Assembly: GCF_036746095.1 (NCBI RefSeq)
Contig: NZ_DAIOEU010000004.1
Location: 78,074-142,073 of the forward strand
DNA: 64,000 bases
Reading direction: 5' to 3'
From: Dyella_B sp036746095
Lineage (GTDB): Bacteria; Pseudomonadota; Gammaproteobacteria; Xanthomonadales; Rhodanobacteraceae
Shown: in pieces, positions 50,985 through 60,992 of the stretch
Layout: each line of letters begins with the position of its first letter
Position numbering within the stretch: the stretch's first letter is position 1
Notes under the pieces: model-generated
Database searches by the model: none
Told to the model about the DNA's origin: nothing
The model's input: the letters and a program-made list of their open reading frames with translations, nothing else
Program-made: the position numbers and the translations under genes

Positions 50985-53825
50985 TCAAGCGGCATTGGGG
51001 TGAGTCGCGACACGGCCACGTCCCGTGTATTCATCATCGATGATAAGAGACGCGCTCCAGGCACCAAGCTCCCAGCGCCCTGTTCCCACGGCGTGCAGCG
51101 GCTCCTGCACAGCGCGGGGGGCGAATTGGGCATCCAGCACATGCTTGCCGGCAACATCCAGGATGTCCTTGATGAATGTTTCCGCTCCCGCTTGGATCTT
51201 TTCGATGAGTACCCAGCGGGGAGCGTGTTCGTCGTCCTCGCGAAAGCGCGGAAGGAGATCATTTTCCTGCTGCTCAAAATGCGAAAACTGTGCGGATGGG
51301 GAAGTGAGCAAAGCCTCCAGCAGCAGGTGATGCGTCAACACCGGCGGCAGGTCCGCATCGCTGCGGCCGTCGTGGAAGCGGGCGACCGCCCATTGGTCAG
51401 TGGCGAGTACTTCATCGATGTCACTGGTGACAGCGAAGTAGGCGCCACCTAACGGCTGACCGATGACGCGGGCAAGTTGGGCTTGAATGCTTCCCGCATA
51501 ACCGACATCCGCCACGATCGGCTGATCGCCATCGGAGACTTGCGTATGCCAGTAGAGCTGATAGGCCTTCCTCTCCCGTTGAGCTATTTCTTCCAGCGCG
51601 GGGGCGATCGAACGCAGGCGCTCGATGAGTTCGCTGGCCATCTCTGGCAAGTAGACTTCACTTTCAAGCGCTGTGCGTCCTAGCGCTTGCTGCGCTGATG
51701 TTGCCACCTCACGACCAAGTCGCGAATCAAGCAAGCCAAAAAACGAACCGGTGTAAGGCTTGCGAAAAGCCGAGGCGAGATCGGTGATGTCGTGCATGGC
51801 CGGTGTGTTTACACCGCGCCGCGACACCAGCAGATAACGAGCCTCGACCGCGGCGAGGGCGGGTACGTGCGCCCGCATACGCAGGTAGAGCTTGTGTAAC
51901 AGGTAGCCTTCGCGGCTAAGGAAAAGGATTTTCTTCGATCCTCGTTGCAGGGCAATACGAGCGAGCCAAATGAGATAATCCGTGATCAACGGACCGAGTA
52001 CGACATAACCGAAGCTTTCTGGATGCTCGATCCGCATGGAGCCGGCAAACATTTCTGGTTGTCGATCACCCCATTGCGCCAAGTGATTAACAACCAGGCC
52101 GAGCCAGAGTTCGTGCGCCCAGTCGCCACGCTGGCTGGCAGGCGGGCGGAGGTCACGAAGTGACGGTACGACATCCAAATAAGCTGAAGGTCGCAGCACG
52201 TGGACGGGAAAAAGCATGCCGGCGTGCAGGGGCTGCATAACGTCAGCGTGTTCGTTATCCCCGATATGCAACCATTTTTTGGGGTCGCCATGTTCCGCTT
52301 GAATAAGTGCATGCCAGCCGTTGTCCGTATCTTTGCGCCAGCCTGTATCGCAAGAGACATATAGACGGCCTAACGCTTGATCTATGGCCGATGGCAGTAC
52401 AGCCCTCAGATCCTGCTGGGAAATGTACATATCCGAGACACCAACGACTGTACGTCGTGGATCCGCCGCGAAGGACTCAAGCGCCTCCACCAGTACGCTT
52501 CGTGGTTTGAGCAATCGGCGCTCCGTGGAAAGCTCAAGTGCCATTACAGCTTCAAGAATTTTTGAATCGAGCGAAGCATCTTGCTGAAGTGTTGCGTAGA
52601 TTCGTTGCAGGTCAACATCTTTGCCGGCGCGCGCACGCGCTTTTATCTCGGCTTGGCTACGCAATCGATCGAATCCTTCAATGCCAAACTGTTCTTGCAC
52701 AAGCATCGAAAGAAAATTGCGTGCACCGTGTGCCGTGAGAAAAGGCCGGACGACAAGTGTGTCGAATATATCGAAGGAAACCCACGCTGCATCCGAGGCG
52801 AAGTAGTCGATCTTCTGTCTCAATGGGGCGTCGAAGTACAGCTGACGATTGCGCTCGCCCTCCTGCGCCAATGCGAGCCTGCCGTCACTTGGCACAATGC
52901 CAACGAAGAGCCCTTGGTGCCGGGTGACAAGGCAGAGCATGCGCTCGATAGCATGTTGCAAGGTCCCATCGACCTGTCCTTGCTCCGGAGGGAAAGACTC
53001 GGTGCGCAAACCAAGTTCAAGCAGTGGGCGAAGCGCCTGGGTCCGCGCCCAGAACATGGAGCCGGCTGGAAAATCGAGATAGCTTGCAGCGTCGATCTCG
53101 AAGCCGAGCCGCTCTGCCAGTTGACGACCCCACTCGGCATTGCTCAGCCAGGTGTGACCCCACAACGGAACGCTTGCGTAGCTCTCTGGGTAGATCATGC
53201 CCAGCTTGGGATTTGCATGGAACATGCCGAAAACCCATGACAGGCGATCTGGTGAGCCAAGCAGGGACTGGAATAAATAGCCACGCCAGCTGTTCTGCTC
53301 CTGCCCGGCGTACAGGGATTTCTTGGTATGTACATGACAGATCAAATCGAGCTTCAGGATCTCCTCGCGGAAGGTCACCAAGAGCGGCGCGATGTCGCGG
53401 CCGCGATTGGGCACGATGCGGATATCTAGCACGGTCAACCGAGGCAAACCCGAAAGATGGGTTTCAGCCAATGCCCGTGCTGACTCATCCATCACCGAAA
53501 TCATCAGCACATAGGGAAGCGGAATGTGGGAGAGGTACCCGGCGAGCTCATCGAGCAGATCGGGGTAGAACACGTGCGCCATCACCCCGACGGTAAGATC
53601 CACCTGCGCAAGGGGCGTGGCCGGATTTAATGTCATCGTTTCCGAGACGGGGACGGGGATATTGCGCCGTTGCGCGGCGTGAATGCGCCACCACAGGCCA
53701 CGCAAGCCCAATGCCCGGCTTACGCGAAAACTGCGGAGGACAATGGATCGAATGCCAGCCATGCCGCCACCGTGGCGTTGTATGGCGTCTCGCAACAAGG
53801 ATGAAAATTTGGAAATGGATAGCAT
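50985..53825 (-). CDS. Rhamnan-synthesis F (RgpF) plus HAD-like multidomain protein
   Basis: About 946 residues. The N-terminal third (about 75-310) matches the rhamnan synthesis F family: VGVMAHVFYPDLLDEL, RIVPNRGRDIAPLLVTF, CHVHTKKSLY, and FPAGSMFWAR. The middle (about 345-560) is HAD-like, with DIFDT (catalytic Asp of motif I) and HIGDNEHADV (motif IV). The C-terminal part (about 560-946) includes FLSREGYLLHKLYLRM and VADVGYAGSIQAQ and is not otherwise assigned; this order of domains is seen in large glycan-assembly proteins. The start is uncertain: ATG at 53825 is preferred over TTG at 53843. It follows the double glycosyltransferase directly. A rhamnan or rhamnose-linked step is plausible given rmlBACD nearby. 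Confidence 0.8.
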   Translation of the reverse strand: MLSISKFSSLLRDAIQRHGGGMAGIRSIVLRSFRVSRALGLRGLWWRIHAAQRRNIPVPVSETMTLNPATPLAQVDLTVGVMAHVFYPDLLDELAGYLSHIPLPYVLMISVMDESARALAETHLSGLPRLTVLDIRIVPNRGRDIAPLLVTFREEILKLDLICHVHTKKSLYAGQEQNSWRGYLFQSLLGSPDRLSWVFGMFHANPKLGMIYPESYASVPLWGHTWLSNAEWGRQLAERLGFEIDAASYLDFPAGSMFWARTQALRPLLELGLRTESFPPEQGQVDGTLQHAIERMLCLVTRHQGLFVGIVPSDGRLALAQEGERNRQLYFDAPLRQKIDYFASDAAWVSFDIFDTLVVRPFLTAHGARNFLSMLVQEQFGIEGFDRLRSQAEIKARARAGKDVDLQRIYATLQQDASLDSKILEAVMALELSTERRLLKPRSVLVEALESFAADPRRTVVGVSDMYISQQDLRAVLPSAIDQALGRLYVSCDTGWRKDTDNGWHALIQAEHGDPKKWLHIGDNEHADVMQPLHAGMLFPVHVLRPSAYLDVVPSLRDLRPPASQRGDWAHELWLGLVVNHLAQWGDRQPEMFAGSMRIEHPESFGYVVLGPLITDYLIWLARIALQRGSKKILFLSREGYLLHKLYLRMRAHVPALAAVEARYLLVSRRGVNTPAMHDITDLASAFRKPYTGSFFGLLDSRLGREVATSAQQALGRTALESEVYLPEMASELIERLRSIAPALEEIAQRERKAYQLYWHTQVSDGDQPIVADVGYAGSIQAQLARVIGQPLGGAYFAVTSDIDEVLATDQWAVARFHDGRSDADLPPVLTHHLLLEALLTSPSAQFSHFEQQENDLLPRFREDDEHAPRWVLIEKIQAGAETFIKDILDVAGKHVLDAQFAPRAVQEPLHAVGTGRWELGAWSASLIIDDEYTGRGRVATHPNAA

Positions 53826-53839
53826 AGGTCGGTCCGCTT

Positions 53840-55939
53840 TCAATGGCGGGCGGGGCCGAGTGCGCGATCAAGGGCCTCGGAAGCAAGGCATGGGGAAAAA
53901 TGGCGCTTGACGTTATCGAGAGAAGCTGCCGAGAGACGTTTCCAAAGCTCACTGTTGTGCTGCAGTTCTCGTGCCGCACGCGCAAAGTTCTCGGCAGTGT
54001 CGGCAAGGAGTACATCCTGACCTTGCTTCAAATGCATACCTTCGACCGCCAGCGGCGTGGCGATCACGGGAACGCCATAGCTCATGGCCATGTTAATCTT
54101 GCCTTTCACCCCCGCGCCAAACCGCAGCGGCGCGAGCGATGCCAGCGCGCCATCCAGCCAGGGCGCCAGATCGGGAACACGGCCATGCAGCTCCAGGCCT
54201 GGTGTCTGGAGTTCAGAACGGGCGGCATCCGTTACATCGCCAAGTATGTGTACTCGTGCATCTGGTAGCTGTGCGCGCAGTGCGGGAAGGATCTTCCGTG
54301 CGATCCAGCGCACGGCATCGGCATTGGGTGGATGGCCGAATCCACCGATGAAAACGAAATCCTTGCGGGCCTCATGCGGGTGCCTGCAACCGTGAACTTC
54401 ATGGATGTTCGAAAGCAATTCGATGTTTGCATGGGGAAGGTGGTGGTGGAGCAGGGCCTGTTCGTGCTGACTTACTACGAAGGTCACGTCGCATTGTTCG
54501 ATGAGTGACAGTTCGCTTTTTTGCGATGCCTGCGCCTGGCGCGCCATGGATGAGTTCCCGCTGAGTTCGGCAGCTCGTTGTTCGCGCAGGAAATGCAGGT
54601 CGACAGTGTCGAACAATAGGCGCGCCTTCGGTGCCAACTTGCGTACCAGCGAGGCGTACTGACCGGCCACGGTATGACGACAGAGTATGACCGCATGAAG
54701 TTCGCTGCCGTTGCTACGGAGCCAGCGGGGAAGATCACCAACCCAAGGGCGACATAGCACTTCGATGCCCAAGGCACCGAGCGCGCGGATTTCTTGTTCC
54801 GTTGCGTGGCCATCATCCGGCATGAACGATACGGACCAGCCTTGCTCATCAAGTATGCGCAGGATGGCGCTAAGTCGAAGCGAGCCGGAATCGCGTGTGG
54901 GGTCGGGAGTCATGCTGTCCACGACAAGAATCCTGCCGCGCCGGCGCCAGCGCAATGCGCGCGGCAGCGGCATGTCCGCTGACGGATGATCGCGCAAGAC
55001 CTCCTTCCATTTTGCTATGAACGTCACTTGGTTGATCACCTGGTGGCGCTTCATGCCGGCATGCAGGTCGATGCCTGCGCTAATGCCTTCGCAATGGATG
55101 ATGGTGCTGGATGGTTCGTAATAGACCTTCAAGCCCAGCTGCCGTGCAGCAAAGGCAAGATCTGTATCCTCATAGTAGGCGGGCGCATAGCGTTCATCGA
55201 AGCCGCCGATACGTTCGAACACCTTGCGCCGGACCATCAGCGATGCGCCGCTGACGTAATCGACCTCGCGGCGATATCGCCATGGGGGTGCATCGCGATG
55301 TTCAAAACGTCCGGAGGTCCAGCAACTGCCGTCGGCGAATACAAGTCCGCCGGCTTCTTGGAGTCGTCCATCGGGATAAACGAGTCGGCTGCCAGCGATA
55401 CCGCAATCGTCGCGTTCGTTGAAACAGCGCAGCAGGCCGTCAAGCCAGTTCGGCGTGACCTGGGTGTCGTTGTTCAGGAATAACAGAAATTCGCCGTGCG
55501 CAGCCATGGCGCCCGCGTTGCATGTGCCGACGAAACCTAGGTTGTGATCATTGCGCAGTAATCGAAGTCCTGCAATTTGGGCAAGTTGCTCAAGCGAATC
55601 ATCGGGTGAAACATCGTCGACGACGATGATTTCGAATGGCGCTTCGGGAGCGTGTCGTGCGATCGAGCGCAAGCACGCCAGGGTGTACTCGATCTTGCCG
55701 TGGATTGGAATGATCACCGACACCAGCGGTCGACCCGAGGTTGGCAGGGCAAACGGTTCGAAGGGGACATCGAATGGTTCGACATCAAGCGTGCCGTCGA
55801 ATGTGGGGCGACGTTCAAATTCCTGCCGCACCCGCGCAAACGTGCCACGCCAGCCGCGCAGCGCCACGCTACCGCGAAAACGCTGCAATACGTAATTAAG
55901 GCGCTTGAAGCGCCAGATCAGCCCGCCGGACAGCGCCAT
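53840..55939 (-). CDS. Two-domain glycosyltransferase (GT2 + GT4-like)
   Basis: A 699-residue fusion. The GT2 (GT-A) domain (about 71-285) shows VSVIIPIHGKIEYTLACLRS, VVDDVSPDDS, LGFVGTCNAGA, FLLFLNNDTQV (DxD-type acidic site) and GASLMVRRKVFERIGGFDERY...YEDTDLAF. The second domain (about 336-690) is GT-B like, with GGFGHPPNADAVRWI, LHGRVPDLAPWLDGA and LRFGAGVKGKINMAMSYGVPVIAT. It starts nine bases after the ETF-ubiquinone oxidoreductase stop and is probably cotranscribed with it and with the RgpF-type gene. Confidence 0.88.
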   Translation of the reverse strand: MALSGGLIWRFKRLNYVLQRFRGSVALRGWRGTFARVRQEFERRPTFDGTLDVEPFDVPFEPFALPTSGRPLVSVIIPIHGKIEYTLACLRSIARHAPEAPFEIIVVDDVSPDDSLEQLAQIAGLRLLRNDHNLGFVGTCNAGAMAAHGEFLLFLNNDTQVTPNWLDGLLRCFNERDDCGIAGSRLVYPDGRLQEAGGLVFADGSCWTSGRFEHRDAPPWRYRREVDYVSGASLMVRRKVFERIGGFDERYAPAYYEDTDLAFAARQLGLKVYYEPSSTIIHCEGISAGIDLHAGMKRHQVINQVTFIAKWKEVLRDHPSADMPLPRALRWRRRGRILVVDSMTPDPTRDSGSLRLSAILRILDEQGWSVSFMPDDGHATEQEIRALGALGIEVLCRPWVGDLPRWLRSNGSELHAVILCRHTVAGQYASLVRKLAPKARLLFDTVDLHFLREQRAAELSGNSSMARQAQASQKSELSLIEQCDVTFVVSQHEQALLHHHLPHANIELLSNIHEVHGCRHPHEARKDFVFIGGFGHPPNADAVRWIARKILPALRAQLPDARVHILGDVTDAARSELQTPGLELHGRVPDLAPWLDGALASLAPLRFGAGVKGKINMAMSYGVPVIATPLAVEGMHLKQGQDVLLADTAENFARAARELQHNSELWKRLSAASLDNVKRHFSPCLASEALDRALGPARH

Positions 55940-55948
55940 GCTCCCGTG

Positions 55949-57550
55949 TCACAGATTCTGATAATTCGGCCCGGACCCACCCTCAGGCGGCACCCAGTTG
56001 ATGATTTCGTACGGATCCTTGATGTCGCAGGTCTTGCAATGCACGCAGTTGGCGGCGTTGATCTGCAATCGCTTGCCCGCTTCGTCGTTGACGATCTCGT
56101 AGACGTTGGCGGGGCAGAAGCGGGTGCAGGGGTTGCCGTATTCCTGCGCGCATTTCGTCACGCAGACCGACGTATCGGCAACGTGCAAGTGCACCGGCTG
56201 GTCTTCGTCATGCTCGGTGGCGGCGAAGTACACGCCGGCCAGGCGATCGCGGGGCGGCAGTTCGCGTTGCACGTAGTCGCGCTTGGGTTCTTCGTATTGG
56301 CCGAGCATGTGCAGCGAGTTCCAGTCGGGTTTGTTTTTCAACGTCCACGGAGACTTGCCGCCGATCACGGTTTCCCAGCCGGCGTTGAACATGCCGAACC
56401 ATAAACCCTTCTTGAAGCCTGGCTTGATGTTGCGGACTTGCTTGAGTTCCGCCATCACGTCGGAACCGCGCAGCTTGGCGTCGAAGCCGGTGGGCTTCAG
56501 GTCGCTTGCGGCGAGGTGTTCGGCCGCGAGCATGCCGCTCTTGATCGCCTGATGCGTGCCTTTGATCTTGGGCACGTTGAGCAGGCCGGCGGTGTCGCCG
56601 ATCAGCAGGGCGCCGGGCATCTCCACTTTGGGTAGCGACTGGTAGCCGCCGGTGACGATGGCGCGTGCGCCGGCGGAAAGAATGCTGCCGCCCTCGAGCA
56701 GCGGTTTGACCATGGGGTGGTTCTTCCATTGCTGGAAGGCTTCCCATGGCTGGTAGTTGGGATCTTTGTAGTCGAGGCCGCTGACGTAGCCGAGGGCAAT
56801 GCGGTCCTTGTCCAGGTGGTAGAGGAAGGCGCCGCCGTAGGTGCGGTTATCGGCTGGCCAGCCGAAGCTATGGAAGATCTTGCCGGGTGTGACGCGTCCG
56901 GCTGGTACCTGCCACAGTTCCTTGATGCCGATGGAATAGCCTTGCGGGTCGCTGTTCTCATCCAGCTTGAAGCGCTTGATGAGCTGCTTGGTGAGGCTGC
57001 CGCGCGCGCCTTCGGCCAGCACGGTGACTTTCGCCTTGATGTCGATGCCTTGCGTGTAGCCGGGTTTGTGCGAGCCGTCCTTTGCCACGCCCATGTCGCC
57101 GATGCGCACGCCGGCGACGGAGCCGTCCTCGTTATAAATGGTGTCGGCGGCGGCGAAGCCGGGGAACACGTCCACGCCCAGGGCTTCGGCCTGCGGGGCG
57201 AGCCAGGCGCACATCGCGCCGAGCGAGACGATGAAGTTGCCGTGATTGTTCATCGTTGCCGGCACCGGCAGCTTGCGGCCGCCGGTCTTGGTCAGCAGCC
57301 AGAATTCGTCTTCGGTGGCCGGCACGCAGATCGGCGGCGGGTTGTCGCGCCAGCCGGGGAGCAGGGCATCCAGCGGCTGCGGTTCGATCACCGCGCCGGA
57401 AAGGATGTGTGCGCCGATGGTCGATGCCTTCTCGATCACGCAGACCGTCACGTCCGGCTTGAGCTGCTTGAGGCGGATGGCGAACGAGAGCCCCGCCGGC
57501 CCGGCGCCGACGACGATCACGTCGTATTCCATCGTCTCGCGTTCGGTCAT
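55949..57550 (-). CDS. Electron transfer flavoprotein-ubiquinone oxidoreductase
   Basis: A 533-residue ETF-QO. The ATG at 57550 (MTERETMEYDVIVVG) is chosen over a longer proline-rich start. Seen: FAD motif VVGAGPAGLSFAIRLKQ, IGAHILSGAVIEP, and a C-terminal 4Fe-4S site C-x3-C...C-x3-C (VTKCAQEYGNPCTRFCP and CVHCKTCDIKDP). It passes electrons from reduced ETF to ubiquinone at the inner membrane. It is separated from etfBA by two glycan genes, although functionally linked to them. Confidence 0.95.
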   Translation of the reverse strand: MTERETMEYDVIVVGAGPAGLSFAIRLKQLKPDVTVCVIEKASTIGAHILSGAVIEPQPLDALLPGWRDNPPPICVPATEDEFWLLTKTGGRKLPVPATMNNHGNFIVSLGAMCAWLAPQAEALGVDVFPGFAAADTIYNEDGSVAGVRIGDMGVAKDGSHKPGYTQGIDIKAKVTVLAEGARGSLTKQLIKRFKLDENSDPQGYSIGIKELWQVPAGRVTPGKIFHSFGWPADNRTYGGAFLYHLDKDRIALGYVSGLDYKDPNYQPWEAFQQWKNHPMVKPLLEGGSILSAGARAIVTGGYQSLPKVEMPGALLIGDTAGLLNVPKIKGTHQAIKSGMLAAEHLAASDLKPTGFDAKLRGSDVMAELKQVRNIKPGFKKGLWFGMFNAGWETVIGGKSPWTLKNKPDWNSLHMLGQYEEPKRDYVQRELPPRDRLAGVYFAATEHDEDQPVHLHVADTSVCVTKCAQEYGNPCTRFCPANVYEIVNDEAGKRLQINAANCVHCKTCDIKDPYEIINWVPPEGGSGPNYQNL

Positions 57551-57699
57551 GAGGCTGGGCTCCGTAGGTGTGGGGGCTGCTGAGGGTGTCCGCACGTGTG
57601 GTTACCGCGCCGGCTGGGACGGTATTCTCCGGGTTCGCCTGCTGCGCGGCAAACCGGTGGCCCGGCGAACCGCCTGGATGTCCCGCCACCGGAGTGTGC

Positions 57700-59106
57700 A
57701 TGAACTCTCTTCCACCGATCGCCGATATCGATCTTCGCCGCGCCACGTTGTGCCAGGTCCTGCATTGGCTGGCATCGGGCCAAGTACAGCCAGGCCGGCT
57801 GGCCCAGGTTTATCTTGATGCCATCGAACGCCTCAATCCGCAGCTCAATGCCTATGTCGGGCTGAGCCCGGCGTTGACGCGGGAGCAGGCGCAGGGGGCC
57901 GAGCGCCGGCGCCGCGATGGCGTGATCGGTCGGCTGGATGGTGTACCCATCGCGCTCAAGGACAACTTCGACATCGCCGGTTGGCCGACGCACTCCGGCC
58001 TGCCGGGCCCTGGACGACCGGCCGGGCATGATGCGCACGTGGTGGCGCGGTTGCGCGCATCCGGCGCCGTGCTGATCGGCAAGACCAATATGGATGAGGG
58101 CGCATTGGGCGCCGTCACCAACAATCCGCACTTCGGCGCAACGCATAACCCGCATCGTCGTGGCTATACGGCGGGCGGGTCGTCCGGCGGGGCGGCGGTG
58201 GCTGTCGCGGCGGGCCTGGCGGTGGCGGCCATCGGTTCGGACAGCCTGGGTTCGATTCGCATTCCCGCCAGCTACTGCGGCGTGTTTGCGTTGAAACCGA
58301 CGCAGGGCGAAATTTCCGCACGCGGCATGACGCCGGCCGCGCGTCGGCTCGATACCGTGGGCTTGCTTGCACGCGGTGTCGACGACCTCACCGTGTTGTT
58401 GCAGGTGTTGGCAGGCTACGACGCGGAAGACCCGCGCTCGCGCCATCGCCGTGTGGCGTTGTCGCCGCCGGACTGGGAGCCGGGCAAGTTGCGCTGCGGC
58501 GTGCTGCCCAACCTGCCTGCGCTGGGCGTGCAGCAAGATGTGCTGGACGTGTTCGAGGCGGCGCTGGCCAAGCTCAACGGCGAGCTGGGCGAACGCCGCA
58601 CGGTGGATTTCGACGATTGGCATTTCCCGCGTTCGCGTCGGGCCGGTTTCCTGTTGATGGAAGCGGAAATGCTCGGCACGTTCGCGGCGCAGCTTGCCGA
58701 TACCGAACACCCCGTATCGCCGCAGTTCCGCCTCCTGCTGGATTACGCAACCCGCAAGACGGCGGCCGACTACGCCGAAGCCGATCGCGTGCTCGATACC
58801 GCCGCACTGAAGATGCGCCGGCTGTTCGCGCAGATCGACGTACTGGTCACGCCCACCACGCCGCAAGGTGCGTTCCCGTTGGATGGCCCGGTGCCGGATA
58901 CGCAGGGCGATCTCACCAGCTTCGCCAATCTTGCCGGCTGCCCGGCCGTAAGCATTCCCATGGGCACGCTGCCGAACGGTTTGCCGATCGGCATGCAGCT
59001 GGTCGGCGCGCGCGGTTCGGATCTGCGCCTGCTCGAATTGGCGGCGGTGTGGTCCGCCACGCTGGATGCGGCACCCGATTATCCTGTTGGTCGCGATGAT
59101 TTCTGA
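57700..59106 (+). CDS. Amidase-signature family hydrolase
   Basis: A 468-residue amidase-signature enzyme (Ser-cisSer-Lys triad). Seen: LKDNFDIAG with the catalytic Lys, GKTNMDEGALGAVTNNP, the YTAGGSSGGAAVAVAAG signature with cis-Ser, and GSIRIPASYCGVFALKPT with the nucleophile Ser. The ATG at 57700 has GGAG six bases upstream. It is divergent from ETF-QO and overlaps the AlkB gene by 11 bases. Substrate is unknown; the family includes amidases, Asp/Glu-tRNA amidotransferase subunits and allophanate hydrolases, but no GatB/C genes are nearby. Confidence 0.88.
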   Translation: MNSLPPIADIDLRRATLCQVLHWLASGQVQPGRLAQVYLDAIERLNPQLNAYVGLSPALTREQAQGAERRRRDGVIGRLDGVPIALKDNFDIAGWPTHSGLPGPGRPAGHDAHVVARLRASGAVLIGKTNMDEGALGAVTNNPHFGATHNPHRRGYTAGGSSGGAAVAVAAGLAVAAIGSDSLGSIRIPASYCGVFALKPTQGEISARGMTPAARRLDTVGLLARGVDDLTVLLQVLAGYDAEDPRSRHRRVALSPPDWEPGKLRCGVLPNLPALGVQQDVLDVFEAALAKLNGELGERRTVDFDDWHFPRSRRAGFLLMEAEMLGTFAAQLADTEHPVSPQFRLLLDYATRKTAADYAEADRVLDTAALKMRRLFAQIDVLVTPTTPQGAFPLDGPVPDTQGDLTSFANLAGCPAVSIPMGTLPNGLPIGMQLVGARGSDLRLLELAAVWSATLDAAPDYPVGRDDF

Positions 59107-59731
59107 GCTTATCGGCGATGCCTGGCAACAGCTGCCACTGCCGGATGCCGATGTGCGCTACGCGCCTTGCTGGCTTTGCCGCGACGAAGCGGATGGCTTG
59201 CTCGCTCGCTTGCTGGAAGAAATCCCGTGGGAGCGCCACCGCCTGAACATGTTCGGGCGCGAGGTCGATTCGCCTCGCCTGAGTTGCTGGATCGGCGATC
59301 CCGGCGCTACCTATGTGTATTCGCGCAGCCGATTCGAACCCAGGCCTTGGACGACGTCGTTGCTTTCATTGCGCGAAGGTGTCGAGCGCGCTTGCCAGGT
59401 GCGCTTCAACAGCGTGCTTGCCAACTTGTACCGCGACGGCCAGGACTCCATGGGCTGGCACAGTGATGACGAACCGGAGCTTGGCGTCAAACCTGTCATT
59501 GCTTCCGTGAGCCTTGGAGCGGAGCGCCGCTTTCGTTTTCGCCGTCGGGTGCCACGCGCACCACACGCAGTGCGGCCTGTCGGCATCACGCTTTCGCATG
59601 GCAGCCTGTTGTGCATGGCTGGCGATACCCAGCGTGGATATCAGCACGATTTGCCGAAAAGCACGGGCATATCCGAGCCGCGCATCAATCTGACGTTCCG
59701 CCTGATCGATACCGCGCACCGCCGTCCATGA
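59096..59731 (+). CDS. AlkB-like Fe(II)/2-oxoglutarate-dependent dioxygenase
   Basis: A 211-residue AlkB-family protein of the shorter, ALKBH2/3-like class. Iron ligands are visible: HSDDE (H-x-D, about 120-124) and the His in YQHDLPK (about 184), with the 2-oxoglutarate-binding Arg pair in EPRINLTFR. YSRSRFEPRPWT and RFNSVLANLYRDGQDSMGWHSDDEPELG are family blocks. Oxidative repair of alkylated bases is the likely role. The ATG at 59096 lies inside the amidase end, an 11-base overlap. Confidence 0.9.
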   Translation: MISELIGDAWQQLPLPDADVRYAPCWLCRDEADGLLARLLEEIPWERHRLNMFGREVDSPRLSCWIGDPGATYVYSRSRFEPRPWTTSLLSLREGVERACQVRFNSVLANLYRDGQDSMGWHSDDEPELGVKPVIASVSLGAERRFRFRRRVPRAPHAVRPVGITLSHGSLLCMAGDTQRGYQHDLPKSTGISEPRINLTFRLIDTAHRRP

Positions 59732-59801
59732 CGCCCTGCAACTTGGATTGCCGCGGAGCGGTGGGGATAATGCGCGGTCTCCCCACCCTGGCAGGCCCGC
59801 A

Positions 59802-60902
59802 ATGACCCAGAAGACCGTACTCAACGCCCTCCATCGCGAACTCGGCGCGCGCATGGTCGATTTCGGCGGCTGGGACATGCCGATCAGCTACCGCTCGCAG
59901 ATCGAGGAACACCACGCCGTGCGTCGCGATGCCGGCATGTTCGATGTGTCGCACATGACGGTGGTCGATCTGCACGGCGCCCGCACGCGCGAATTCCTGC
60001 GCCACCTGCTGGCCAACAGCGTCGACAAGCTCAAGGTGCAGGGCAAGGCGCTCTACAGCTGCATGCTCAACGAGCAGGGCGGGGTGATCGACGACCTGAT
60101 CGTGTACCTGCTGGGCGATGAACACTTCCGCCTGGTGGTCAATGCGGCCACGCGCGACAAGGATCTGGCATGGATCGGAAAGCAGGCGAAGGCCTTCGAC
60201 GTTGCCGTGAAGGAGCGTCCCGATTTCGCGATGATCGCCGTGCAAGGCCCGCGCGCGCGCGCCAAAGTAATCGGCCTGTTGCACGAGGTGGATCGTGCGC
60301 GGATCGAAAAGCTTGGCCGCTTTGCCGCCGCTGCTGCGCAAGGCCCACATGGCATGCCGCTGTTCATTGCGCGCACCGGCTATACGGGCGAAGACGGTTT
60401 CGAGATCCTGCTGCCGGAAGAGCATGCCGTGGCGTTGTGGAAGGCATTGGCTGACGTTGGCGTCGCCGCGTGCGGCCTCGGCGCGCGCGACACCCTGCGC
60501 CTGGAAGCCGGCATGAATCTCTACGGCCAGGACATGGACGAGAACGTCACGCCGTGGGAAGCCGGCCTGGCCTGGACCCTTTCGCTGGACGAAGGCCGCG
60601 AGTTCATCGGCCGCAAGGCGCTGGAAGCACAGAAGGCGGCCGGCGTGCCGCGCGCCATGGTCGGCCTGGTGATGGATGAAAAAGGCGTGCTGCGCCACGG
60701 CCAGAAAGTGCTGACGCCGCAAGGCGAGGGTGAAATTCTTTCTGGCAGCTTCGCCCCCAGCTTGAACAAGTCGGTGGCCTTCGCACGTATTCCGGCGGGC
60801 GTTACCGACAACGTGCGGGTCGACATCCGCGGCCGCGAAGTGCCGGTGCGCGTGGTGAAGTTTCCGTTCGTGCGCGACGGCAAGCCGTGCGAAGGCGTCT
60901 GA
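59802..60902 (+). CDS. gcvT: Glycine cleavage system T protein (aminomethyltransferase)
   Basis: A 366-residue GcvT. Seen: MVDFGGWDMPISY, RDAGMFDVSHMT, CMLNEQGGVIDDLIVY, the folate-site ARTGYTGEDGFEI, and RDTLRLEAGMNLYGQDMDE. The ATG at 59802 begins at the family N terminus. It transfers the aminomethyl group of lipoyl-GcvH to tetrahydrofolate, releasing ammonia. gcvH follows 90 bases later; gcvP is not in the window. No glycine riboswitch is seen in the 70-base gap upstream. Confidence 0.96.
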   Translation: MTQKTVLNALHRELGARMVDFGGWDMPISYRSQIEEHHAVRRDAGMFDVSHMTVVDLHGARTREFLRHLLANSVDKLKVQGKALYSCMLNEQGGVIDDLIVYLLGDEHFRLVVNAATRDKDLAWIGKQAKAFDVAVKERPDFAMIAVQGPRARAKVIGLLHEVDRARIEKLGRFAAAAAQGPHGMPLFIARTGYTGEDGFEILLPEEHAVALWKALADVGVAACGLGARDTLRLEAGMNLYGQDMDENVTPWEAGLAWTLSLDEGREFIGRKALEAQKAAGVPRAMVGLVMDEKGVLRHGQKVLTPQGEGEILSGSFAPSLNKSVAFARIPAGVTDNVRVDIRGREVPVRVVKFPFVRDGKPCEGV

Positions 60903-60992
60903 GCGTAACGACGGCCCTGTCCCACTCCTGCGACATCAGCAGTTAGAATCCGCACTTCCACCCCTCACCGAAATCAACCACTGGATCCGATC

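Noticed and set aside
59732..59801. Glycine riboswitch before gcvT
   Set aside because: The gap is only 70 bases, too short for the known tandem aptamer, and no matching core was seen.
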